Made by a program: the position numbers and the translations under genes. A DNA stretch of 64,000 nucleotides from assembly GCA_027946555.1 (NCBI GenBank), contig JAPEVC010000128.1, forward strand, positions 40,848-104,847. The letters run 5' to 3'. The notes beneath the pieces were generated by a model, which did no database searches, was not told the DNA's origin, and worked only from the letters and a program-made list of their open reading frames with translations. Shown here piece after piece: positions 1 through 11,360 of this stretch. This DNA is from Gnomoniopsis sp. IMI 355080. Its lineage: Eukaryota; Ascomycota; Sordariomycetes; Diaporthales; Gnomoniaceae. Position 1 is the first letter of the stretch, and each line of letters opens with the position of its first letter.

Positions 1-102
1 ACGTCGCGCAATATCGCGGAAGACTCTCCCTGAGCCCGAAGCGAGACTCCTCCAGCCTGGGAAATTCTCCGTGCTTCTCTTTCGCCATCCGAGTTGAAGA
101 TT

Positions 103-2627
103 ATGAACCATGAAGCCGAATCCGACGATATGGACGAAAAAGTGGATGAGAAAGGCGGCTTGATTCCTCAGCAGCAGGAGGTGAGTAGGCGCGGTGGGCT
201 GCGAGGGTTCCTTGCCCGCTTCTATACAACCGGCGAAAATACCTCGTCAGCGAAACTACTCGATGCGGCGGACAATGACGACTATGAGGATGTCGACCAT
301 ACCCCACATGAACCTCGACGGTACAAAATCACACCTCGACGCTTCGTCCCCTCTCTCCGCTCATTCATCTTTGCTGTCGTCTTCTTCGCACTCGGGCTCG
401 GCATAGGCTGTAGCCTGGGTCTATCAGTCCCGTACTATGGCTCGTTTTTACAAGTAATAAGCAAGCTGATCGACGACACACCGTCGTATAACGAGTATGG
501 TATCCCGGACACACTCTCCATCGTATCCTCCACCCAGCTTAGCAACACCGCCGAGCTGAATCTCAAGACCGGTTTCACAGTCTCGCGCACACCGACAGTC
601 CGCGAGTATGAGTTCAACATCAGCCACGCCCTCGCCGCGCCGGATGGGGTGTATAAGCCCATGATACTAGCGAACGGGCAAAGTCCTGGGCCGTTGATCG
701 AGGCGAATACGGGCGATACGTTGCGGATCAAAGTCAATAACCTCATGCCGAACACTACGACGAGTATTCACTGGCACGGGATCAATCAGTACAATTCTAC
801 ATGGATGGATGGCGTGGCGGGTATCAGCCAGTGTGGGATTCCGGCTGCAGGTGGGTCGTGGACGTATGAGTTTACGCTGGCGGATCAGAGGGGGACGTAC
901 TGGTGGCATGCACATACCGGTGTGCAGTTCACGGATGGGCTCTTCGGTCCAATTGTATGTCGAAAGGAAAATGACGTTGAGCGGAGAAAGCAGAAAGCTG
1001 TGATACTAACTGAAGAACAAGGTGATTCACGATGCAGACGAAATGGTCCCCGAGACAGACGACGAAAAGATCATATTTTTGGGAGAGAACTATCACTCAT
1101 TTGCGTCAGAGGTACGGTACTTTGCTTTCCCTGTTTACCTGAGCAAGAAAGGACTGACCAAAGTCCTCTAGCTCCTGTCGCATTACCTCTCCCCCAGCAC
1201 TCCCTGGGATCCCAATGAAGCAGGCGTCGAGCCGCTGGCCGACAACCTCCTCCTCAATGGCCAAAACACCTTCCCCTGCGATCTCATATCCAGTACCTTC
1301 CCCCTATCTACCTCTACCCACAAGGCCCAATCCAACACACCCGCCTGCACCGGCGGGCAGCCTTACATCACCACCATCAAGCCCGGCTCGGCCACTCGTC
1401 TCCGACTGATAAACCACTCCTCGTACTTCTCGTACTGGTTCAGCATTGACGAGCACGCGCTCACCATCGTTGAGATTGACGGCGTGGAAGTTGAGCCCAT
1501 CGCGGCACAGGGCGTGCATGTGAATATCGGCCAGCGGTACAGCGTGATTGTCAACGCGAGCCACGACCTGCCGGGCGGTAAAGGCGAGTACGCCATTCGC
1601 TCCACGCTCGAGCGGGAATGTTTCCTGCCTTTTGCGACGTACAACAATACTGCGCTCGCAAACAGCGGCTATCAAGCCCGCGGAATCCTCAAATATGATG
1701 AAAGTAGTCCTCATACAGGAGAAGGCGTTGACGACAACGACGACGACAAAAAACAGCCTTCTACGGTCCTAAACATAACCAGCAACAGCCCAAGCGCTTA
1801 CACGAATCCCAACCCACAGCTCTGCTTCGACCTCCCCTTTGACACGCCCATCCCCAAACGGCGGGAAGAGGCCTACCCCCTGGCGGCCAACGACCCGCAG
1901 TACACCGTCGACTTCCAGTTCCGCCAAGTCGGCGAGGTCAACCGCATCTTCCTCAACCGGACCTCATGGGCGGCGTACACATCCGAAGCGACCTTGTGGC
2001 AGGCGCTGGACCAGACCTTTGACTACGAGGTTGGCGAGGAAGATGTCGGAGGTGCGTATCATAACTGGAACTTTCGGCTGGATCAGCAGGTCTTGCTTGT
2101 GCCGGAGGGAAGTGGGAGCGTGCAGGTGGCTTTGAACAGCCTGGATGTCATGGAGCATCCGTTCCACATGCATGGTAAGTCGATGAGAACCGTCTCATTC
2201 ACCCTTTATAAACTTGATTTGAGTGCTAGTGCTGATGAGTCGATAGGACATACCGTGCAGATTGTAGGCTGGGGACCGGGCAGGTATATGCCCGGCTCGT
2301 CGGCGACGACCTGGAAGCTGGACAATCCGATGCGGCGGGATACATTCACTGTTCCCGAGCAGTCCCACGTCGTGTTTCGGTTCAGGGCAGACAATCCCGG
2401 GATGTGGATTCTGCACTGTCACGTTGCGTGGCATTTGGAGGGTGAGTTTTACACATCTCTGGTCGTCCTTGTAGAATATATCATGAACTAACAAAAACAC
2501 CTGTATTGTAGCTGGCATGGCGGCTTCGTTTCTGGAACGACCGGATGACTTGAGGGCTTTGGTAAGTGAAATGGATGCAGACACAAGAACACAGTCGCAA
2601 AATTTCTGTGCAAAACAGAGACGTTAG
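103..2627 (+). CDS. Laccase-like multicopper oxidase with N-terminal membrane anchor
   Basis: Predicted to oxidise phenolic or metal substrates while reducing O2 to water, at the cell surface or in the secretory lumen. Exons read 103-954, 1022-1111, 1172-2174, 2247-2441 and 2512-2627, giving about 751 residues; a 57-base intron at 2562-2618 is an optional alternative with the same stop. The copper motifs are visible: HWHG and WWHAH in the first cupredoxin domain, HPFHMHGH and HCHVAWH in the third. Ten residues after the type-1 cysteine lies a Met, a possible axial ligand. A hydrophobic segment near residues 88-115 follows a charged, signal-less N-terminus, suggesting a type II membrane protein rather than a secreted laccase. 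The first in-frame ATG is at 103. It converges on the Hsp70 gene. The family is sure; whether it acts on phenols or iron is not. Confidence 0.9.
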
Positions 2628-3157
2628 AGATTTGTGCCTTTGATGTACATAGCTTGTGATACATCGTGTACATACTATCCAATACGTTCACATTAACATG
2701 CGATTGCCCAGGTGTCCACACCACCGTTCACTTCAAACATCCACTAGGGAACACATTACAAACATAGCTGAGGGGGGATGTCGGATTTTATTCCGTCGCC
2801 AACATCTAATAATTTACACACTTTGGAAGGGACAGTTCCCCTTGGCAACCATGCCTTCAGTGTCATCCAGAACCCGTTGAAATGACCAACAAAAAGCAAA
2901 AAATGTTTTGATGCTCTGAACGCCTTCCCCGGCCCGTTGCTGCATTAGAGGTGATGTGTGAGGTATGACAGATGGTACCGCCATCATAGGTCGAAGAAGT
3001 CGAAGGTATGAGTACAGATTGGTAGGTACAGGAAAAAAGGGAGGGTGGGAGAGTCTTAGAGTCTATCATGCTGCTGCGCTTTGTAAAACACAAGGTCGAA
3101 TGGGCGTGAAAGAGGGGTATAATAAGGTCATTCAACCGATTTCACCAAGGAATCCAT
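2628..3157. other. Convergent 3' intergenic region
   Basis: This is shared downstream DNA of the multicopper oxidase and the mitochondrial Hsp70 genes. I see only short chance open frames and nothing that looks like a gene. Confidence 0.6.
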
Positions 3158-4250
3158 TTACTTGGTCTCGTCCTTCTTCTCGCCCTCAGCAGCACCCTCG
3201 GTGCTGGAGGTCTGCTGCTCGCCGGACTCAGCACGGGCCTTGTGCATCTTGTCGAAGAGGTTCAAGCTGGCCATCTGGAGTTCGTCGGTCTTCTCCTTGA
3301 TCTCGGCGGCAGTGAGGGTAGAATCGCCGGCCTGACCCTTGGAGATGAACTCGCGCAGGGAGTTGATCTTCTCCTTGATCTGGTCGGCCTCGGTCTTGTC
3401 CAGGCGGTCGGCGTACTCGTTCAGGGCCTTCTCAGTGTCGTTCACGACACTGTCAGCACGGTTGGCAGCCTCGATGGAGCTCTTGCGCTCCTTGTCAGCC
3501 TCGGCATACTTCTCGGAGTCCTGAACCATCTGCTCAATCTCGTTCTCAGACAGGCCGGATCCGGAAGCAATCGTGATAGACTGGTCCTTGTTGGTGGACT
3601 TGTCCTTGGCGTGAACGTGGACAATAGAGTCGGCGTCAATGTCGAATGTAACCTCAATCTGGGGGACACCGCGGTGCGCGGGGGGGATGCCGACCAGCTG
3701 GAAGTTTCCGAGCAGCTTGTTGTCCTTGACGAGCTGACGCTCACCCTGGTAGACCTTGATCTCGACAGCGGTCTGGAAGTCGGCGGCAGTAGAGAACGTC
3801 TGCGACTTCTTGGTGGGGATGGTGGTGTTGCGGTTGATCAGAGGGGTGAAGACACCGCCGAGCGTCTCAATACCCAGGGACAGAGGGGTAACGTCCAGGA
3901 GCAGGAGGTCCTTGACTTCACCAGAAAGAACAGCACCCTGAATGGCGGCACCAATGGCAACAGCCTCATCGGGGTTGACAGACTTGGCAGGGTCGCGACC
4001 AAAGATGTTCTTGACGGACTCGCCGACCTTGGGCATACGGGTCATACCACCGACCAGAATGACCTCCTGGATCTCCTTAGCCGAGAGTCCAGCGTCCTTG
4101 AGAGCCTTCTTGACCGGCTCAATAGTGCGGGTGATGAGGGGCTCCATCATCTTCTCAAGCTGGGCGCGGGTCAGCTTCATGTTGATGTGCTTAGGACCGG
4201 AGGCATCAGCAGTGATGAAAGGCAGGCTAATGTCGGTCTGCAGAGAGGAC

Positions 4251-4282
<32 letters not shown>

Positions 4283-5358
4283 ACGAATACGCTGGATGGC
4301 CATGCGGTCGCCAGAGATGTCGATGCCGCTAGTCTTCTTGAAGTCACCAACAATGTGGCGCACAAGGTGGATATCGAAGTCCTCACCACCCAGGTGAGTG
4401 TCACCGTTGGTGGACTTGACCTCGAAGACGCCGCTCTGGATCTCGAGGACGGAAATATCGAAAGTACCACCACCGAGATCGTAGACAGCGACAACGCGAT
4501 CAGCCTCCTTCTCCATACCGTAGGCGAGAGCAGCAGCAGTAGGCTCGTTAACAACACGAAGGACGTTCAAACCAGCAATCTGACCAGCATCCTTGGTGGC
4601 CTGACGCTGCGAGTCGTTGAAGTAGGCAGGGACGGTAACAACGGCATTCTGAACAGGCTTGCTGAGGTAGGCCTCGGCAGTCTCCTTCATCTTTTGCAGA
4701 ACGAAGCCACCGACTTGCGAAGGGGAGTAGTTCTTGCCACGGGCCTGGACCCAGGCGTCGCCGTTGGTGTGGGGGACAATCTTGTATGGCACCTCCTTGA
4801 TGTCGCGCTGGACCTCAGCGTCATTGTACTTCCGGCCGATCAATCGCTTGGTGGCAAACAGGGTGTTCTCGGGGTTGACGACAGCTTGACGCTTGGCAGC
4901 GACACCGACCAGGCGCTCGTCATCCTCGGCGAAAGCCACTACGGATGGTGTTGTGCGGGCACCTGTAGTAGTGTAAGTATTGCACTACATTGCTTGAATT
5001 GCAAAGTGGAGTGTATGTAGACCGAGACTGACCTTCTGAATTCTCGATGATCTTGGGAGCCTTGCCCTCCATGATGGCAACAGCCGAGTTGGTGGTACCA
5101 AGATCGATACCGATCACTGCACCCTTGACCTTCTCATCTGTGGACTGGAAGCGAGCGAAGCGCGACAAGGTAGGAGTGGCAGACCTTTGCACGAGACCTG
5201 CAGAGAGCGAGGCTCTTGGCAGCTGTCATTGAGGAACGTTGGGTTAGTTGTTGTTGCTATTGCTTCTGGTTGTAGCAATGAAGCACGAGATCGTAGCTGT
5301 CATGGATTATGCGAGAATGAATGCTACTTACAGCTCGAGACAGACGTGATGCCAACAT
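3158..5358 (-). CDS. SSC1: Mitochondrial Hsp70 chaperone (SSC1 type)
   Basis: ATP-driven chaperone of the mitochondrial matrix; in yeast Ssc1 is the motor of protein import and folds matrix proteins. On the minus strand exons are 5358-5332, 5222-5033 and 4962-3158, 673 residues in all. The first exon codes for only nine residues (MLASRLSRA). With exon 2 it forms an Arg/Ser-rich, acid-free presequence of about 40 residues. Then come the Hsp70 signatures IGIDLGTTNS, DLGGGTFD and the VGGMTRMP segment, a substrate-binding domain and a lid ending in DETK. No EEVD tail is present, so it is not cytosolic Hsp70. Its 5' region is shared with the divergent DUF2415 gene. The identity is very firm. Confidence 0.97.
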
Positions 5359-5455
5359 ATTGTAAGAATGAAATGGGAAAGGTGTTCTACTAGTGAAAGA
5401 GTAGGACTTAAGAGGAAGAGGGACGCTAGGTGCACCGCGAAGAAGGGAGGACGTC

Positions 5456-5501
5456 GTGGTGGTGGTGGTGTTGGTGGTGGTGATGATGTTTTTTTTTTTT
5501 T
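5456..5501. repeat. GTG trinucleotide repeat followed by T run
   Basis: An interrupted run of GTG units is followed by TGATGATG and about 13 T. It lies roughly 100-145 bases upstream of the SSC1 start, probably in its leader or promoter. Read on the SSC1 strand it is an A run followed by CAC repeats. Confidence 0.85.
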
Positions 5502-5590
5502 AGAGGAAGGGTGGTGGCGGGATGACTAGTAGAAAGTCGAGCTACAAAATTTGCGATTTGAGGGTACCTGCCTTTCGCCTTTTCGTCATG

Positions 5591-5598
5591 GAAGGTTC
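5591..5598. promoter_or_regulatory. Possible heat-shock element core (GAAnnTTC)
   Basis: GAAGGTTC is an inverted pair of HSF half-sites about 233 bases upstream of the SSC1 ATG. A TTC lies six bases before it, as in gapped elements. Hsp70 genes are usually under HSF control, but an 8-base match is weak evidence alone. Confidence 0.3.
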
Positions 5599-6411
5599 CA
5601 CGATCTTCGCACCGACTACCGGCTGATCCGTGCATTTTTTTCTACAGTCTCTCATCCCTGTCGCGCCAGTTTGTCTACCTAGGTACTCAGTCTTGCATTA
5701 CACAGTAGAAAAAAATAGCCACCAACTACCTAGTTAGACTGATCAATTGCTTGCTTGTGCGCGCACTCGGATCAATAGAAGCAAACAGATCTTTTGCGCA
5801 AGGGACGATTTGGAGGCAAAAGTCAGTTTGCATTTATACATATACATATATAGCTGAAAGTGGAGGAATGGACTGCTACCTCATTGGCATACTGCACACT
5901 GTACTGTACATGCCTACTCAACGCGTTTATTACTACGCGCTGGAAATCGAGATTGGAGATGGGAGAAGTGACTTCTTTGTTGCAGGGAATTGGCGCCTGG
6001 TATCAAGTACCATCCATGCCTGCTCTCGCTTACTTACCATGTCCGTACTGCGTATTTACCATGGGTCGGTCATCTTGCCAGCCTCGATGGGGATGGATCT
6101 GCGAACGTCATTGCCTACGACCTCACTCTCGACCTCGACCTTTCAACTCCATCACCTTGCCGCCATCCATTTCCAAGCCTAACTCGACAACTTGCAAGAC
6201 GACCACCTCCTGCAACAACATATCCTACATTGATTCGAATCTGCACCTGGGACCACACGATCGATACCGCAACTTGCCACTTCGCTTACCTCCCTTCGCC
6301 GCCTTCTCTTCCGGCCTTTGCTTTCGCGCATTGTTGACATCTCCAATTGAACCCAGTGTCCTGTCCATGACTCGGCGACAGTCCTGAGCACTGAGCCACA
6401 ACCCCGGCATC

Positions 6412-8909
6412 ATGGCCGTCATGGACGAGAGAATGTGCGTTGTTGTTTGTCTATATCACGCGTTGCAGCGTGCAAGAAAACCCGGTTGCCCATTCCTCCT
6501 ATCTGGGTTGACAAAAAGCCCTGCAGTTGACTGATGGGAACTCGCATGTAGATATCATCCGACCGACGCCCTTATTCTCCCAAAACCCCGACGACACTAC
6601 CGCGTTGGCCTACGCTGCGAGTACGTTCTCGACCCAATTGGATTCAGACTCCAGCATCAGCACGAGTTACTAACAAGCATGTTTCAGGCACTGGCAACTG
6701 CGGTCGCAAATCGGCCTCACCTCCCCACGACAAGTTTACTATGTGGCTGGCAACGGAAACAACCAAGTCCACAAGCTTGATACCACCGAGCACGAAAGCG
6801 AGCTTGTCAAGATCTTGACCTTTTCGCCCCGCTGTCTCGTCGTCAAGAAAGGGTGGATATGTTGTGGTGGCGAGAGCGGCGAGTTTGTCGCCTTCCAGGT
6901 GGATGACGCCCGTGAGACACGCCAGCACCCCCGAGTCGATGCCGCACATGCCGCATCTTCGATGAGCCCTATACAACAATATGTCGAGTACGGCGGGCCC
7001 CGATCAAACGATGTACTCGACGCTTTTCGCGACCCTATGCACGGGCTACCCTCTGAGGATCGCCTACAGCTAGCTTTGGACTCTGTTCCTGGCGAAAATG
7101 AAACGATGCCTGCCTTGATCCCCCCGAGCCCTCGACCAGATGTCAACACAGAGCACAAGACCCTTGTTGCTAACTCCAAGGCCTTTGGCAAGGAGCGGAT
7201 CAACTGTATCACCCTCTGGTTCCCTCCCACCTCTACGGACAGCCACTACAGCGGCGTATACTCTGAGTCTGTGGCGGTCCTTGCAAACAACGACAAACAT
7301 GTCACTGTCGTAGGGCTGGAGAATCAAGAGGCAATGGACGAGCTCTCGTACCCTGACTTTGTAAACCGGGCTCTGATATCGCCAGACGGCCGGCTACTCG
7401 CCGCAATTTGTGACGATCCATATCTGTATGTCCATCAGCGGGTTCCTAAGCAAGGCGCTACCCATGGAATCTTTACTCGGAAAAATTTGGCAGATTTTGA
7501 GTGGAAACTTTGTGCCAAGGTTCACCTCAAGAGCCAACGCAAGGAAGATCGATCTGATCAGCGGGGCAGCTTTGCGGCCTGTTTCTCAAACACTGGCCGG
7601 TACCTCGCAGTGGGCACGCAGTATGGAGTTATTTCCGTCTTTGAGACAGCTGCCTTTTCAGAACCTAGCCTCGATCCGCTCATCACCACCTTCACGACAT
7701 CGAGGCCCAAAGAGGATGTGGGAGCAGTTCGTGACATGGCGTTTTGTCCTGGACCCTTCGACCTGTTGGCATGGACAGAACACCGTGGCCGTGTCGGCGT
7801 TGCTGACATTCGAAGCAACTACGGGTCCAGGCAAATTCTGGATCTCAGCCAATACGACGACTACGAGCAGATCATGGTTACGGAAAAGGGTTCTATTGAC
7901 CCGCGCCTGCTAGACCGAACTGGAGATGGTCTCTTGACCATGGCGGATTCTACCGACGCGGCTGCGGCCCGGCGACTGGCGAGACGCCCAACCACAGAAC
8001 GCCAAGCAGGCGAGCGCTCTGCGACGGAATATAATCCCCAGCCTCTTGTGCCGGAGGAGACCATGGTTCTTGAGGCCCTCACGGCCCATCGGCGACGGCG
8101 CGACCAAATTGCGGCCGAGGCCGCTCGTCGCAACGACCCAGCCGCCGGGACCAGAATGCTCGAGCGCCTGCAAAACCGGACTTCATCATCCCGCGACCCT
8201 GCATTCTTCAGGGAGTCCAGGAACACCAGCCGGGTGAGTGAGATGGAACAAGCCCGCGAGCTGATTAGAAATGTCAATCGGTTGAACGATTTGGACCGTG
8301 CGGAGCGTCTTCGTGCCCGGCGTGCTGTCCAGACAGCCGAGACGAACTTGGTGGCGTCTGTTCAGAGCGCTGCTAATGCTGTGGCTGCTTTACGAACAAT
8401 GCGCAACCAAGCCGGCCAAGTCGTGCTCCCGATCCCACAGAGCAATGTACCTGCCCGGCCCAACTCAAACTCAGACGCCACTGACCTTGAGACCTTGTAC
8501 CAGAATTTCGAGATGCTGGGTCCCTACCATGAACCTGGACAGGGTGGGGAAACGAGCGGGAGGGATCCTCATGTCCTGGCATCAGTCTGGAGCAACATGC
8601 TTCGCAGCCGAGATACGGACAGCGAGCCCTTGATCACTGCGATCAATCCTCGTACGACCCGCACCCGGCTCGCCGATCGGGCTGCCGCGCTGAACATGGG
8701 CCGCATCGATCATGAGCATGATGACACGGCCGGTCTGGCGTGGAGCGAGGATGGACGTGTCCTGTAAGTACAAGTCTTGACAATCATTTTTTGTTGCATG
8801 CTAACCAGCAACTCCCGTTCTTAGCATCATAGGTGCCGATGATGGCATCTACGAATTCCATGTCAACACATTCAGCAGGAAGATGTTCCCCAGCATCACC
8901 ATGCGTTGA
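6412..8909 (+). CDS. WD-repeat-like protein with DUF2415 domain
   Basis: Exons 6412-6434, 6552-6620, 6688-8763 and 8825-8909 give about 750 residues. The first exon encodes only MAVMDER plus two bases, so the start rests on splicing of GTGCGT to an acceptor at 6551. The N-terminal third contains beta-propeller-like strands (for example YYVAGNGNNQVHKL and ICCGGESGEFVAF). Around residues 365-405 lies a segment matching the fungal DUF2415 family (DMAFCPGPFDLLAWTEHRGR). The second half is Arg/Ala-rich and helical, and the C-terminus returns to a propeller-like strand (GADDGIYEFHVN). Homologues are widespread in fungi and poorly characterised, so I assign no reaction or pathway. The family call is good; the function is unknown. 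Confidence 0.85.
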
Positions 8910-9367
8910 GCAAAACAAAGCAACGTTTGCAATCAATTTCTTCCTCAATTTCTCCTGCAAGGCGATGGTTGAGTTCTTTCGACATTCACGGCGTACTCGG
9001 GAGTACGGCACTTATACGGCATTTGCGGGCTGGAGGCGTTCGGATTGTGCTCGATACTCGGTGATTGGGTCTGCCTGGTGGTGGTTTTGTCCCTTTTTCA
9101 CTACCCTATGATTCGAGTCTGCAGTCGACAAAAGCTCATCTGACTTTGTATATACGCTCTCAGATACGGCGTTGGTATTGTGTTTGGTTCTACTAACGGA
9201 TGGGCCTTGATTGCACTGGCCTCGAACATCAGCGACGAGTAGATAATCCAAACGAGGGCATGAGGCTGTATTGGGGCAAAGGACATATAGCCTCTTCTCA
9301 CATACTACTCACACTGAAATTTGTATGAAAATGTTTGATCTTTTATGCTGATATGTCTTGTCATCCG
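8910..9367. other. Convergent 3' intergenic region
   Basis: This is downstream DNA of the DUF2415 gene and of the L2HGDH-like gene. I see no supportable coding region. Confidence 0.6.
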
Positions 9368-10866
9368 CTATTCATACATCAGACTCTCTACCTTCTCTCC
9401 GATCGCTAAACAGCTCGTCAATCCCGGGCTCTCAATACCCAACAAGTTCACCCAACCCCCATAGCCCTCCTCCTTCCTCACCACGAAATCATTGAAGCCC
9501 TTGCCGCCATCCATCACTGCTCCCCTGGGCGCCAGCTTGGGTCGAATACCTGCATAGTCCGGACTCAGTGCGGCCACGTCCACCTCGGGCAAATACCGCT
9601 GGATCTCGCCCACTGCCTCTGCCATACGCGCGCTGTTGACGGCCAAGTCCGCCGGCGAGTCGACCCATTCGACGTCGGGCCCGAACTTGATGCGCCCGCC
9701 CATGTCCAGCGTCAGGTGCGTGCCCAGTCCACCATGGCCCGGTTCCGGCGCAGGGTAGATGAGCGTGCCGACGCGCGGCGAGCTGGCCGCATACGAGAAG
9801 TAGTTCCCTTTGGCGTAGTACAGCCGCTTGTGCTGCTGGGGCGGCACGACTAGGTTGTACACGTCCATGCAACCCAGGCCGGCCGAATTCACTACCGTCG
9901 CGGCGGTGATGGTGCTCGCCTCGCCTGTTGTTGCGTCCTTGACGGAGATCTCCCACCCGGCAGTCCCTGGTGCGTCGGACGGACTATGCGGCGGGACCGG
10001 CGCCAGGCCGACGACATTGGAGCCCGGCGAAAAGACACCGCCGGCATCCTCAAAGTGACCCAGCAGCGCGACCATGAGCGCATGACTGTCCACGATGCCG
10101 GTGGTAGGCGACTCGAGACAGCCGGTCTCGGCGCGGACGGCGGGCTCGCGGGCGGCCATTTCGGCGGCGCCGAGCCAGCGGACGGGGACGCGGTTGGCGA
10201 GGGTGTCGGTGCAGTGGCGGTAGACGCCCTCGAGGGCCTCGCGCTGGGCAGCGGTCTGGGCGACGATCCACTTGCCGGTGTTGCGGTGGGGTACGTTGTG
10301 GGCGGCGCAAAAGTCGTAGAGCATCTCTTTACCGCGGATGCACAGGTCGGTCTTGAGGGTGGTGGCGCCGTAGTAGATGCCGGCGTGGATGACCTCGGAG
10401 TTGCGCGAGGAGGTCTCTGTGCCGGGGTGGAGGTGGCGCTCGAGGAGGAGGGTGGATGGGGAGCGTTTGGCGAGGGCGCGGGCGGTGGCTAGGCCTACTG
10501 CGCCGGCGCCTATTACCTGGTTGTTGTCATTACCTGCTGTTTCTTATCACGGAGGGATTCTATGTGATGGGAGGGGGGTTTGAGATGCCTTCGCATGAGA
10601 CGAGCAGATGAATGAGGTTGAGTGAATCTTCTCACCACCGAGACCTGAATTCCGCCAGGGTACAGTCCATCTCATGATATACACATTCCATGACTATAAA
10701 GACTTACCACATGCTCAAAATCCACCCGTCGTGCCGTCGTGCTCGAGAACAGCCTCGCAGGCGCAGTCACAGTTGGGCTTGTGCAGCCCCTACCAGGACC
10801 ACGGAATAGACGACCGGCGCATTTCCGGGCGTTGAGCACCTCTCTCGTCACTGATCTTGAGAACAT
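9368..10866 (-). CDS. L-2-hydroxyglutarate dehydrogenase-like FAD oxidoreductase, mitochondrial
   Basis: A DAO-family flavoprotein closest to L2HGDH, which oxidises L-2-hydroxyglutarate to 2-oxoglutarate, a metabolite-repair step in mitochondria. Exons on the minus strand are 10866-10708 and 10516-9368, joined across a 191-base intron in phase 0, giving 435 residues. Exon 1 is an Arg/Ser/Ala-rich presequence starting MFSRSVTRE. Exon 2 opens directly with the Rossmann FAD motif VIGAGAVGLATA. It continues with SSRNSEVIHAGIYY, typical of the L2HGDH group, then GKWIVA and GIVDSHALM. The C-terminal part includes YAGIRPKL. It runs in tandem with the AAA ATPase gene upstream of it. Some other DAO enzymes share these motifs, but the HAGIYY segment favours L2HGDH. 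Confidence 0.88.
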
Positions 10867-11360
10867 GTCGACGTCTATCGATCCATTCAATTTCCTTCAA
10901 AATTTTCAGAAAATCAGACAATTGGAAGAGTCCTTCTTTTTGTGTGTAGGAGGTTGATGGAGCCTCGCGATGACGCAATCCTCCGGATATCCACTTTGCA
11001 GAATGGGAACGATGTTAAGCAAAAATGGCTCTCACACATACGCTCATTGCTTGAAGGTGGTTGGGCGAAGGGTGAGTGAGAGGTATGTATTTTCAATCAC
11101 TTAAACTGCAGTTGTAGGTCGTGGTGGACATGCTGGCAGCGGAATCGGAGATGCAAGTCGTTATTCAAGTTCTCAGGCCCGGATGGGGGGCCGGCTCCTA
11201 TAACTTCTTGTGTAGGTAGTCTCTAGGCACATGCACACAACCGCAGCACACAAATCAGCAACTTTCCGTTACCGTTGAGATTTTTACGTTCTAATAGCAC
11301 TTCGAAGGAATACATAAGAAACCAACCCAAGGAATCGCTCAGTCAGTCCTGAGTCTCTGA
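10867..11360. other. Intergenic region upstream of the L2HGDH-like gene
   Basis: This holds the promoter of the L2HGDH-like gene and the 3' flank of the AAA ATPase gene. No gene or clear motif was seen. Confidence 0.55.

Larger units (their letters stand above)
5359..6411. promoter_or_regulatory. Divergent promoter region of SSC1 and the DUF2415 gene
   Basis: About 1 kb separates the two start codons, so both promoters and 5' leaders lie here. It contains GTG-rich repeats, a T run, one exact TACCTAGGTA palindrome at 5676-5685 and a short heat-shock-element-like inverted pair. No coding exon could be supported. Confidence 0.6.

Noticed and set aside
3242..5020. A 592-codon open frame antisense to SSC1
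   Set aside because: Long antisense frames opposite Hsp70 genes are a well-known result of their codon bias; this one is Leu/Gly/Val/Asp-rich and runs through an intron of the real gene.
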